Part shown: positions 5,601-11,741 of the stretch, piece after piece
How the letters are laid out: every line of letters begins with the position of its first letter
Position numbering within the stretch: position 1 is the first letter of the stretch
Source: Deltaproteobacteria bacterium
GTDB lineage: Bacteria; Desulfobacterota; GWC2-55-46
Length of the DNA stretch: 13,513 bases
Direction of reading: 5' to 3'
Assembly: GCA_016218095.1 (NCBI GenBank)
Contig: JACREV010000209.1
Span: 1 to 13,513 of the forward strand
Position numbers and translations under genes: made by a program
Notes under the pieces: model-generated
Database searches by the model: none
Told to the model about the DNA's origin: nothing
The model's input: the letters and a program-made list of their open reading frames with translations, nothing else

Positions 5601-6170
5601 ATGGACGAAAGACCAGAACCAAAACATCTTGAGACGGCGCAGAAGACCGGGCTTGTAGTCGTCATCACCGGGAACGGCAAGGGGAAGACCACCTCCGCCC
5701 TGGGGATAGCCCTCAGGGCCGCGGGCCACGGGATGAAGGTCTCCTTCATACAGTTCATGAAAGGCGACATACATTCAGGGGAGCTCGACTCGATAAAAAG
5801 GCTCTCCCCCGAGGTGGAGTTCCACGTCATGGGCAAGGGGTTCTGCGGCATCATGGGGGACACGCACAAGTTCCCGGAGCACAGGGACGACGCCCAGAGG
5901 GCGATAGCGCTCGCCAAAGATAAGATTTCGTCCGGGCTTTACGACGTCGTGATACTCGACGAGATAAACAACTCTCTTAAGCTCAAGCTCGTGGACCTCG
6001 ACCAGGTCTTGGGGCTCCTGGACGCGAGGCCGCCGCTTCTGCACCTCGTCCTTACCGGCAGGGACGCGCACCCGGAGGTCGTCTTCAGGGCGCATACCGT
6101 ATCCGAAGTAAGGGAGGTCAAGCACGCGTACAGGCAGGGGATAGAGCCGCAAAAGGGGATCGATTACTAA
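5601..6170 (+). CDS. cobO: Cob(I)alamin adenosyltransferase, CobO/BtuR type
   Basis: The 189-residue cytosolic enzyme transfers the adenosyl group of ATP to Co(I) corrinoid to make adenosylcobalamin. The P-loop is TGNGKGKTTSA (23-33), the Walker-B-like segment is VVILDEINNSL (116-126), and LTGRDAHPEV (151-160) and the C-terminal VKHAYRQGIEPQKGIDY match CobO/BtuR endings. The length is normal for the family. The ATG at 5601 is the only sensible start, since the next Met lies past the P-loop. No ribosome site precedes it, and a TATAAT box ends 6 nt before the start. It is the only plus-strand gene. It belongs functionally with cbiX-cbiC and cbiM but is not under the riboswitch. It converges with the amyloid operon, with REP-like repeats between them. 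Confidence 0.95.
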   Translation: MDERPEPKHLETAQKTGLVVVITGNGKGKTTSALGIALRAAGHGMKVSFIQFMKGDIHSGELDSIKRLSPEVEFHVMGKGFCGIMGDTHKFPEHRDDAQRAIALAKDKISSGLYDVVILDEINNSLKLKLVDLDQVLGLLDARPPLLHLVLTGRDAHPEVVFRAHTVSEVREVKHAYRQGIEPQKGIDY

Positions 6171-6185
6171 GCGAACGCAATGAAC

Positions 6186-6260
6186 TACCCCGCCGCAAGC
6201 AGCGGGGTATCTTACCTTAATACCTCCCCTCCCTCGACGGGAGGGGATTGAGGGGAGGGT
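6186..6260 (+). repeat. REP-like bimodular hairpin repeat, left copy
   Basis: TACCCCGC/GCGGGGTA forms an 8-bp stem (6186-6209). It is followed by a CCCCTCCC/GGGAGGGG stem (6226-6246) and GAGGGGAGGGTGA. It begins 15 bp after the cobO stop and may also serve as its transcript end, though no T-run follows. Confidence 0.65.
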
Positions 6261-6344
6261 GACTGCTCGGCGCAGGGCCGGCGTCGGCACGGCTCTGGAT
6301 AAATCGATTCTCCAGCCGTTCGATACCGAATTGCCCGCCCGGCA

Positions 6345-6420
6345 CGCTTCACCCCCACCCTGACCCTCCCCCATCAAGGGGGAGGGGTTTAAAAAAACGC
6401 GGCAAGCCGCGGGGTATTAG
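6345..6420 (-). repeat. REP-like bimodular hairpin repeat, right copy (inverted)
   Basis: Read on the minus strand this has the same order as the left copy: a TACCCCGC-type stem (6398-6416), then a CCCTCCCCC stem (6364-6386), then an AGGGTGGGGGTGA end. Roughly 85 bp of unrelated sequence separate the two inverted copies in the convergent gap between cobO and the fapF-like gene. Confidence 0.6.
6391..6411 (-). terminator. Intrinsic terminator of the amyloid operon
   Basis: On the minus strand CGCGG-CTTG-CCGCG (6398-6411) is followed at once by seven T (6391-6397). It lies about 43 nt beyond the stop of the last operon gene and forms part of the right REP-like copy. Confidence 0.7.
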
Positions 6421-6453
6421 ACCCTAAGAGAGAATTATGTCTTTATACTTGCG

Positions 6454-7677
6454 TCAGTTCAAAACTTTTATAGGTATCGAGACCGTCGCCTGCATATCCG
6501 GCGCGTCGGCGGTAATCCCGATGCCGAGCGATACGTCGAGCGAGACCTTTCTTGAGAGTATGTAAGACGCCCCGACCCTGAGCATCCCGACGGTAAGGTT
6601 CGTCCCCGGCACGTCCTCTCCCTGTAGCGTCGTCTCTCCGGTAAACCTCTGGTCCCACCCGAAGTTTATTGACGTATCGGGGTTCAGCGACAGACCCATG
6701 CCGAGCTGGAACCCGGCGGTGTCTCCGGGGTCGATCCTCCCCGAGGTCTTGTGCGCGGCGAGGTTCGCGGTATACGAGAGACCGGCGTATAGCGCGAGCG
6801 GGTCCCGGAGCTTGAGCATCGTGAGAGTCGCCTGCACGCCGTTAAAGCCGGTGCCGAGCGCGAGGTCGTCGTCGCTTGTGCCGAAGGGGCTCCGCCCCGT
6901 TGTAGTCTTCCATCTGAGGCCCGTAAGGAGGTCCGGGAACCACCCCTTTTCCCTGAACGCCTGCCACGTAAGCCCGGCCTCGATGTCGCCGAACCCTGTC
7001 GAGGCGTGTCCCGTCTCCTCGCTCTCCGAGGTGACGATCTTCTCTGTCGCGTGGCTGTAAGGGACGTAGACTTCGGCCTGGAGGTCCTTGGGGAGCCCGA
7101 GCCTGAGCGTGAGAGACGGCATGTAGGTGTCCCTCCTTACCCGCTCAGAGGTTATGTCGCCGACGACGAGGATCGGGAGGATCGTGAAGCCGTCTACTAT
7201 GACCTCTTCGGATGACGAGTGTATGTATGAAAAACCGGGCGCGACCTCGAGGCTCCAGGGGTTCAAGAGCAAACCGCCTTTTTCTATTATGGTCCTTTCC
7301 AGCGCGGTACGGGCGGCATCTTCGTCAGCGGAGGAGGCGCGCTCGGGCGAGAACGCGGCGGCCTTTTGAGCCGCGCTACGGAGCTCGTTGACCTCTAGCT
7401 CGAGCGTCTCTACCCTCTTTTTAAGCTCCACGGCCTCCTTTTCCCTCTGCCAGAAGATATAGGCGGGGGTCTTTTCAAGCCCCTCGTCGGAAAGTATCCC
7501 GTCGATCACTTCGGCAGCTGGCGCTGGTCCGGGCTCTGAAACCGGCTCCGTCTCTTCCATTACGCCATCGTCAACCGAAGCCTCGTCTGAGAGAGCTACA
7601 GCCGGTAATGCCGCGAGTAAAACGGAGAGGAGGACCGCGATGATCGAAAAAAAGTATGCTGTTTTCTTAAGGGCCAT
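6454..7677 (-). CDS. fapF: FapF-like outer-membrane amyloid exporter
   Basis: The 407-residue protein has an N-terminal signal peptide (hydrophobic 8-28, likely cut after AVA near 28). An acidic Pro/Glu linker follows (32-55). Residues ~73-105 (FWQREKEAVELKKRVETLELEVNEL...) are a heptad coiled coil. About 135-407 is a beta-barrel with alternating aromatic/hydrophobic strands (VAPGFSYIHSSS, LRLGLPKDLQAEVYVPY, GLRWKTTTG) that ends ATVSIPIKVLN. This layout (signal, coiled coil, barrel) is that of Pseudomonas FapF, which secretes the amyloid subunits, and of the related phenol-degradation-type transporter barrel family. The ATG lies within the C39 peptidase gene, overlaps it by 11 nt and has no clear ribosome site, which suggests translational coupling. 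The barrel is seen from pattern only; assignment to FapF rests on architecture plus neighbours. Confidence 0.8.
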   Translation of the reverse strand: MALKKTAYFFSIIAVLLSVLLAALPAVALSDEASVDDGVMEETEPVSEPGPAPAAEVIDGILSDEGLEKTPAYIFWQREKEAVELKKRVETLELEVNELRSAAQKAAAFSPERASSADEDAARTALERTIIEKGGLLLNPWSLEVAPGFSYIHSSSEEVIVDGFTILPILVVGDITSERVRRDTYMPSLTLRLGLPKDLQAEVYVPYSHATEKIVTSESEETGHASTGFGDIEAGLTWQAFREKGWFPDLLTGLRWKTTTGRSPFGTSDDDLALGTGFNGVQATLTMLKLRDPLALYAGLSYTANLAAHKTSGRIDPGDTAGFQLGMGLSLNPDTSINFGWDQRFTGETTLQGEDVPGTNLTVGMLRVGASYILSRKVSLDVSLGIGITADAPDMQATVSIPIKVLN

Positions 7678-8359
7678 GTCTTGTAGGTGGGTCCGGCCTT
7701 ATGCCGGATACCGCTCGTCTTAAAGCGGCGCCGTCGGTCACGAGAAAGTCCTCGGCGCTCGGGAGAAGCCCGCCCTGAAGCTCGGCCCCCTCTTTTTTCA
7801 AGACAAAGCCTATGCCGTTTTTCCAGATCTCCAGGAACCTCTTCTTCTGCATGGATACCGCGCCGTAGACAGGGTCCGAAAAGAGGACGCGGTCGCCGTA
7901 CGCCCCCCTGAATACCACGAAGTGGTCGTAATTTTTTATGTTAACGGGAATTATTGCCGGGGTTTTGAAGCCTGTCAAGTCGTCGAGCGTAAGTTCCGCG
8001 TATCCGGCGCCCTTGTACCCGTACCTGTCGGTGAACTTCTTAAGGTCCATGAGAGAGAACCCGCCCCTTGCCCTGACCTTCATGGGGTCCGTGGTCTTCA
8101 ATATCCCGATGATTATCTCGCTCTCGGGGACCGGGTCGTTGTAATGGTACGTAAGGAGCGTGGAGAGCGCGGCGGCCCCGCAGCTCATGTCCCACCTCTG
8201 CTTCACGACGTTCGTCTGCCGGAGCTCCTGGAACGAGCGCACGCCGGCCTCTGCCCGCGTGCCTCCGACGCCGAGCGGAAGAACGCCGCCTTCCGCCTGC
8301 GCCTTGAAGAACACGAGCGCCGCGGGTATGGCAAGGATGAAGAAAACCCGTTTTAACAT
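7667..8359 (-). CDS. fapD: FapD-like periplasmic C39 peptidase
   Basis: The 230-residue protein has a signal peptide ending AQA (about residue 22) followed by a C39 papain-like fold. It has Q54 and C60 in QRWDMSCGAAALSTLL, H146 in NYDHFVVFRG and D162 in LFSDPVYG, so the full Cys-His-Asp set and the oxyanion Gln are present. C39 domains usually sit on ABC exporters and cut leaders after double glycine. This one is free-standing and exported, as is FapD of the Pseudomonas amyloid system. In this operon the likely substrates are the three subunits, which carry an ELxxVxAG motif after their signal peptides; that is inference. A GGAGG ribosome site lies 4 nt before the ATG. The gene is separated from the preceding subunit gene by a strong hairpin (8376-8406). 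Confidence 0.87.
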   Translation of the reverse strand: MLKRVFFILAIPAALVFFKAQAEGGVLPLGVGGTRAEAGVRSFQELRQTNVVKQRWDMSCGAAALSTLLTYHYNDPVPESEIIIGILKTTDPMKVRARGGFSLMDLKKFTDRYGYKGAGYAELTLDDLTGFKTPAIIPVNIKNYDHFVVFRGAYGDRVLFSDPVYGAVSMQKKRFLEIWKNGIGFVLKKEGAELQGGLLPSAEDFLVTDGAALRRAVSGIRPDPPTRHGP

Positions 8360-8375
8360 CTCTCCTCCTGATAAT

Positions 8376-8406
8376 GCGCCCTGCCGGGCCTCTCCCGGCA
8401 GGGCGC
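8376..8406 (-). promoter_or_regulatory. Strong intercistronic hairpin between subunit gene and fapD-like gene
   Basis: GCGCCCTGCCGGG (8376-8388) and CCCGGCAGGGCGC (8394-8406) form a perfect 13-bp GC stem with a 5-nt loop. It begins 16 nt past the stop of the second long subunit gene and ends 16 nt before the fapD-like ATG. No T-run follows, so it is more likely an RNA-stability or partial attenuation element than a full terminator. Confidence 0.75.
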
Positions 8407-8422
8407 AAGCCGCAGCGCTGGT

Positions 8423-9355
8423 TTAGCGGTACTGGTTCAGGCAGTTCGACTGGTACGGGACCAAATTCATGTTGTTCTCAAGCGAGGCCGTGACCCCGTC
8501 GTTGACCATTGCGCCGAAGGCTATGTTTACGCCGTTGGCGACAGAGCTCGACGAGGCGTTGGATATGTTGAGGGCCGTCGCCCCGCTCAAGGAATCGCCG
8601 CTGAGCGAGACCGTGTCCTCGGACGAGACATCGAGGTACGAGTCATCCCCGGTGATGTACGCCGCCACCACGTCCGTGAGGGAAGACGTCGTCGTGCTGG
8701 TGCTCTGCTCCTCCTGGTACTCCGTGTCCTGGTTCATGGAGGCCGAGCACGACGCGCCTACCGCGGTCACGCAGGCCGAGCCCCTTTCCGCGGTCGCGTA
8801 GCCGACGTTGTATATCTCCGCGTAGACGGTGTCGATCCCGTCGCCAGCCGCCGCCGCGCCCCTGCCGTAGTTGGCGTCGAGCGAGGCCGAGTCGAGCGAG
8901 AAGGAGATGCCGTCCTCGTAGGAGAGGCCGTTTATGGTGATGTTAAGGCTCGCCGGGTCCACCCCCGCGGCGCTGTGCATCACGTCCGAGTTGCTTGCGC
9001 TCCATTCGGAGCTGGTCTCCACGTGCGTGATGTTGCCCGCATAGGCCGCGGAGTCCTGGCTTATCTGGTTCGTCTGCTGGAAGATGTACGAGGAGCCGAG
9101 GATGTTCACGCCGTTGGCCATGAGGCTCTCGGCGGAGTTCGATACGTTAAGGGCCGCGGCCTCGGAGAGCGCGGAGTCCGAAAGGTCCACCGCGCCGTGC
9201 TCGTTCACGGCCGCTTCCGCGCCGTTGCCTATGATGGCGCTGCCGGCGACGACGCCCTCGAGCTCCCCGTCGGAAAGGGCCTTGGGTCCGGCAAAGGCGT
9301 CGGTTGCGAGCGCGAGCGCGGCTACGGCAAACGACATTACCAGGAATCTCTTCAT
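8423..9355 (-). CDS. FapC-like amyloid subunit 2 (two amyloid-type repeats)
   Basis: The 310-residue protein is exported. Its signal peptide MKRFLVMSFAVAALALATDAFA is followed by GPKALSDGELEGVVAGSA (23-40), a leader-like motif. Repeat 1 is at ~56-100 (VDLSDSALSEAAALNVSN... ANGVNI ... QQTNQISQ) and repeat 2 at ~249-310 (VSLSGDSLSGATALNISN... ANGVNI ... NCLNQYR). Gln/Asn-containing repeats with LxxSxxxAxNVxNxxxSxxANGVNI spacing resemble FapB/FapC amyloid repeats. Between them is a linker rich in Ser, Ala and Thr with a Cys pair (C195, C203). The block from about 128 to 172 is nearly identical to that of its paralogue at 9841-10731. An AAGGAGG site lies 7 nt before the ATG. Which long subunit is the major fibre protein cannot be told from sequence. 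Confidence 0.78.
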   Translation of the reverse strand: MKRFLVMSFAVAALALATDAFAGPKALSDGELEGVVAGSAIIGNGAEAAVNEHGAVDLSDSALSEAAALNVSNSAESLMANGVNILGSSYIFQQTNQISQDSAAYAGNITHVETSSEWSASNSDVMHSAAGVDPASLNITINGLSYEDGISFSLDSASLDANYGRGAAAAGDGIDTVYAEIYNVGYATAERGSACVTAVGASCSASMNQDTEYQEEQSTSTTTSSLTDVVAAYITGDDSYLDVSSEDTVSLSGDSLSGATALNISNASSSSVANGVNIAFGAMVNDGVTASLENNMNLVPYQSNCLNQYR

Positions 9356-9413
9356 TGTGTATCCTCCTTTTCAGTTTGGGTTCAGACCGTTGTCGTTACG
9401 GTGTTCGCTTTTT

Positions 9414-9809
9414 TCAGAAACTGCCTGAGAGGTTCAGCTGCTGAAGGGTGCCGACGCTCGAGTTCACGTTTATGTTCAGGTTCAAAAGCACCTGTATCGC
9501 GGAGTCCACGGCGGTGATGTTGACGACTGAGTTAAGCCCGCTCTGGGCGTTGCCGCTTAAGGTGATCGCCCCGTATTTATCCGGCGACATGGCGAACCCG
9601 AGGGAGCCGTCCCCGTCCACCGAGTAGTCCCCTCCGGCCTTGCTGAAGCTGAAGTTAAGCGTGCCGTCCACGAGCTCCGTGTAGACGGAGCCTGCGGCCA
9701 CGCCGTCCAGCTCGGCATCCGTTAGCTCCCTGGCGGCATGCGCGTCATTCGTCCACGCGAACGCCGAGATGGCCAGTGCCGCGATTATGGGTATTGCCCT
9801 TTTTCTCAT
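9414..9809 (-). CDS. Small one-repeat amyloid-type subunit (possible FapB-like nucleator)
   Basis: The 131-residue exported protein has a signal peptide (MRKRAIPIIAALAISAFAWTNDAHA) followed by ARELTDAELDGVAAGSV (26-42), the motif shared with both long subunits. The C-terminal ~50 residues (ITLSGNAQSGLNSVVNITAVD...LNLNINVNSSVGTLQQLNLSGSF) align with one copy of the LSGNAxxGLxxxNVVN repeat. The ANGVN core is replaced by LNLNIN and the NQYR end is absent. The middle (45-80) is Gly/Ser/Asp-rich. One repeat and its place between two larger subunit genes suggest a minor or nucleating subunit; this is inference. AGGAGG is only 3 nt from the ATG, a short spacing. No haem or enzymatic motif is visible. 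Confidence 0.75.
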   Translation of the reverse strand: MRKRAIPIIAALAISAFAWTNDAHAARELTDAELDGVAAGSVYTELVDGTLNFSFSKAGGDYSVDGDGSLGFAMSPDKYGAITLSGNAQSGLNSVVNITAVDSAIQVLLNLNINVNSSVGTLQQLNLSGSF

Positions 9810-9840
9810 ATCCCTCCTTTATGCACGGACACAATTTGGA

Positions 9841-10731
9841 CTAACGGTACTGGTTGATCGTGTTCTGCTGGCTCGTGTATAAGGAATACCCGCCCGTACC
9901 CCATGCGATGTTGACCCCGTTGGCGACGACGGACGACGCCGCGTTCACGACGTTCAACGCCGCAAGCCCCTGCATCGCGTTGCCGGAGAGGTTGACGGTG
10001 TTGTCCGTCTCGACGTCGAGCTCGGAATCGTCCCCGGTTATATAGGTCGCGTAGGCGTTCTGAAGCTCGGAGGTCGTGGAGTGAGTCTCATATGACGTCT
10101 CGCTCTCGTAGTCGGTGTTCAACGCCGCCGAGCAGGAGGCGCCCGCTCCGGTCACGCAGGCCGCGCCCTTGTCGGCATACGCGGTGCCGACGTTGTCGAG
10201 AGTGGCGTTGGGATAGTCCCCGGCCGCGGCCGCGCCCCTGCCGTAATTGGCGTCGAGCGAAGCCGAGTCAAGCGTGAAGGTGAACCCGTCCTCGATGGTG
10301 ACGCCGTTGATGGCTATGTTGAGGCTTGCGGGTTCGACCCCTGCCGAGCTGTGGAACACCTCGGAGTTCCTGCTTGAAGAGCTCTCATGCGTGTCATTGT
10401 GCGTCCAGTACCCGACATAGGCCTGCTCGTCCTGCTCTATGTTGTTGGACTGACCGAGCAGGAAGCTCGACCCGGTTATATTGACCCCGTTCGCGACCAT
10501 GCTCTCGGCGGCGTTCGTGAAGTTCAGCGCCGCCGCGTCCGCGCCCGCGTATCCGGACATCTCCACCGCGCCGGAGGTGTGTATCGAGGCGGATGCGCCG
10601 TTGCCTATTATCGCCCCCCCCGCGGCTATTGCGTCGAGCTCCCCGTCGGTCAAGGCCTTCGGGGCCGCGGACGCGTCGAAGGCGAACGCTACGAGGAATA
10701 CTCCCATTGAGGCGAGGATCAATCTCTTCAT
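9841..10731 (-). CDS. FapC-like amyloid subunit 1 (two amyloid-type repeats)
   Basis: The 296-residue first gene of the operon has the signal peptide MKRLILASMGVFLVAFAFDASA followed by APKALTDGELDAIAAGGA (23-40). Repeat 1 (~56-100) is VEMSGYAGADAAALNFTN... ANGVNI ... GQSNNIEQ. Repeat 2 (~246-296) is VNLSGNAMQGLAALNVVN... ANGVNI ... QQNTINQYR. The linker has a Cys pair (C192, C200) and the block SLNIAINGVTIEDGFTFTLD-ASLDANYGRGAAAAGD, shared with its paralogue. I start at the ATG at 10731 (AAGGAG, 6 nt spacing). A 26-codon GTG extension to 10809 would put charged residues before the signal peptide. FapB/FapC-like subunit is the best call. Such proteins are often mislabelled as haem-utilisation or adhesin proteins. 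Confidence 0.78.
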   Translation of the reverse strand: MKRLILASMGVFLVAFAFDASAAPKALTDGELDAIAAGGAIIGNGASASIHTSGAVEMSGYAGADAAALNFTNAAESMVANGVNITGSSFLLGQSNNIEQDEQAYVGYWTHNDTHESSSSRNSEVFHSSAGVEPASLNIAINGVTIEDGFTFTLDSASLDANYGRGAAAAGDYPNATLDNVGTAYADKGAACVTGAGASCSAALNTDYESETSYETHSTTSELQNAYATYITGDDSELDVETDNTVNLSGNAMQGLAALNVVNAASSVVANGVNIAWGTGGYSLYTSQQNTINQYR

Positions 10732-10859
10732 TTCTTTCTCCTTTTCTTTTTTTAGTGTTTGTAAGATGAATGCCGAAAAGACCTTAAGTCCATGAAAAAT
10801 ATTTCTCACGCGACCGGGTCACCACCTCCTTTTCCTTTCAGGGCTGGATGATGTAAATA

Positions 10860-10873
10860 GCAAGAACCGTGCC
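10860..10873 (-). promoter_or_regulatory. Sigma-54 (RpoN) promoter of the amyloid operon
   Basis: The minus strand reads AGGCACG-GTTC-TTGCTAT. GG and GC are separated by exactly 10 bases, and the match to TGGCACG-N4-TTGCW is complete except for the first base. The start would be near 10848, giving a leader of about 117 nt to the first subunit gene. Such promoters need an enhancer-binding ATPase. A TCTCA-n6-TGAGA inverted repeat at 10931-10946, about 90 bp upstream of the start, could be its site (weak). Confidence 0.75.
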
Positions 10874-11138
10874 TCGGGGCGGCGGGACGCCGTATGTCGC
10901 CGATATCTTTCGGGAACTTGAATGGCGAGGTCTCAAAGGCATGAGAGGGGCGCAGGAAGGCGTAAACCGGAGGCGACGCGCGACGCTCCACCCGGAGTGA
11001 TGGAATTTCAGAGAGGAGTGGAAGAAAACCGGCGTGGGCGCGGGCGTTATGCCGCCCGGGCGTTCGGCGAAGGGCCATAAAAAATCTTTACAGCGTAAAA
11101 AACCTTTTTACGTTTCAGGAAAGACTTTTGCGAAAAGA
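10874..11138. other. Upstream region of the amyloid operon, no gene seen
   Basis: About 265 bp between the sigma-54 promoter and the cytochrome c1 stop. I see no supported coding region. It holds the 16-bp inverted repeat at 10931-10946, GC-rich sequence that is a plausible activator-binding region, and a hairpin near the right end that may terminate the bc1 transcript. Confidence 0.5.
11079..11112 (-). terminator. Probable terminator of the bc1 operon
   Basis: The minus strand CGTAAAAA / TTTTTTACG (11094-11112) forms a tight stem 26 nt after the petC stop. Six T follow 9 nt further (11079-11084). The stem is A/T-rich, so strength is uncertain. It separates the bc1 transcript from the amyloid promoter. 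Confidence 0.45.
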
Positions 11139-11741
11139 TCATTTCCAGGGTGACCTTTTCTTTACGTCCATCCAGGTGAGCCTGTTTATTATGTAGAGAA
11201 GGGCCGTAAGGACGGCCATGTAGATGATGACCTTCGCCCCCACCGACGACCTCTCCTTCGCGGGTTCGGCGGCCTCGAGCAGGAATGCGGCGACGTCGTT
11301 GGCCTTGCGGAGAAGCTCAGGGTCGTCGAGCGCTATGGGCGGGGGCATGGCGATGGCCCCTTCGGTCTGTGTCTCCTCTGCAAAGGCCGCGTTCATCATG
11401 CGGCCGTCCCCGCCGACCGTGTAGCTTGTAAGGAGCCTGTAGATGTACTCGGCCCCCTCCGTCCCCTTTCCCCTGGAGATCGCCATGAGGCTCAAGTCGG
11501 GCGCCTCGGCCCCCAACGACGCCTTCATCGCCTCGCTCTCCATCCCCGCCTTTATCCCCTCCCTGTGCTCGGCGTCCCTGTAGTATTTAAGGCCGTGGCA
11601 GAGCGCGCATGACGAGTGAAAGACGTCTTTGCCCCTCTCCACCGCCTCCCTGGATAGGTCGAGTCTTACGCGCTCCGCGCCCCCTGCCGCGTGCGGGAGG
11701 GCCGAGATGATAAAAAGGATGAGAACCGCAAGCCTGCGCAT
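11139..11741 (-). CDS. petC: Cytochrome c1 of the bc1 complex
   Basis: The 200-residue haem protein has a signal peptide (1-~21). The haem-binding CALCH (45-49) follows in SSCALCHGLKYYRD, and APDLSLMAISRG (80-91) and YIYRLLTSY (99-107) match cytochrome c1. AIAMPPPI (129-136) contains the likely axial Met. A single C-terminal membrane helix (168-186, VGAKVIIYMAVLTALLYIINRLTW) is followed by the positive tail DVKKR, holding the haem domain in the periplasm. It takes electrons from the Rieske protein and passes them to a soluble cytochrome c. It is shorter than mitochondrial c1 but has all landmarks. The ATG directly abuts the petB stop (TGA-ATG), with AAGGGGG 5 nt upstream inside petB. Confidence 0.93.
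   Translation of the reverse strand: MRRLAVLILFIISALPHAAGGAERVRLDLSREAVERGKDVFHSSCALCHGLKYYRDAEHREGIKAGMESEAMKASLGAEAPDLSLMAISRGKGTEGAEYIYRLLTSYTVGGDGRMMNAAFAEETQTEGAIAMPPPIALDDPELLRKANDVAAFLLEAAEPAKERSSVGAKVIIYMAVLTALLYIINRLTWMDVKKRSPWK

Noticed and set aside
10732..10809. GTG extension of the first amyloid subunit by 26 codons
   Set aside because: It puts a Lys/Glu-rich stretch before a normal signal peptide; the ATG at 10731 has AAGGAG at 6 nt.
10800..10990. Possible c-di-GMP (GEMM) riboswitch in the amyloid leader
   Set aside because: I looked for the GGCAAACC / GCAAAGCC core on both strands and found only fragments in the wrong order.
10806..11078. Minus-strand 90-codon frame upstream of the amyloid operon
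   Set aside because: It crosses the sigma-54 promoter and leader, and its sequence looks random.
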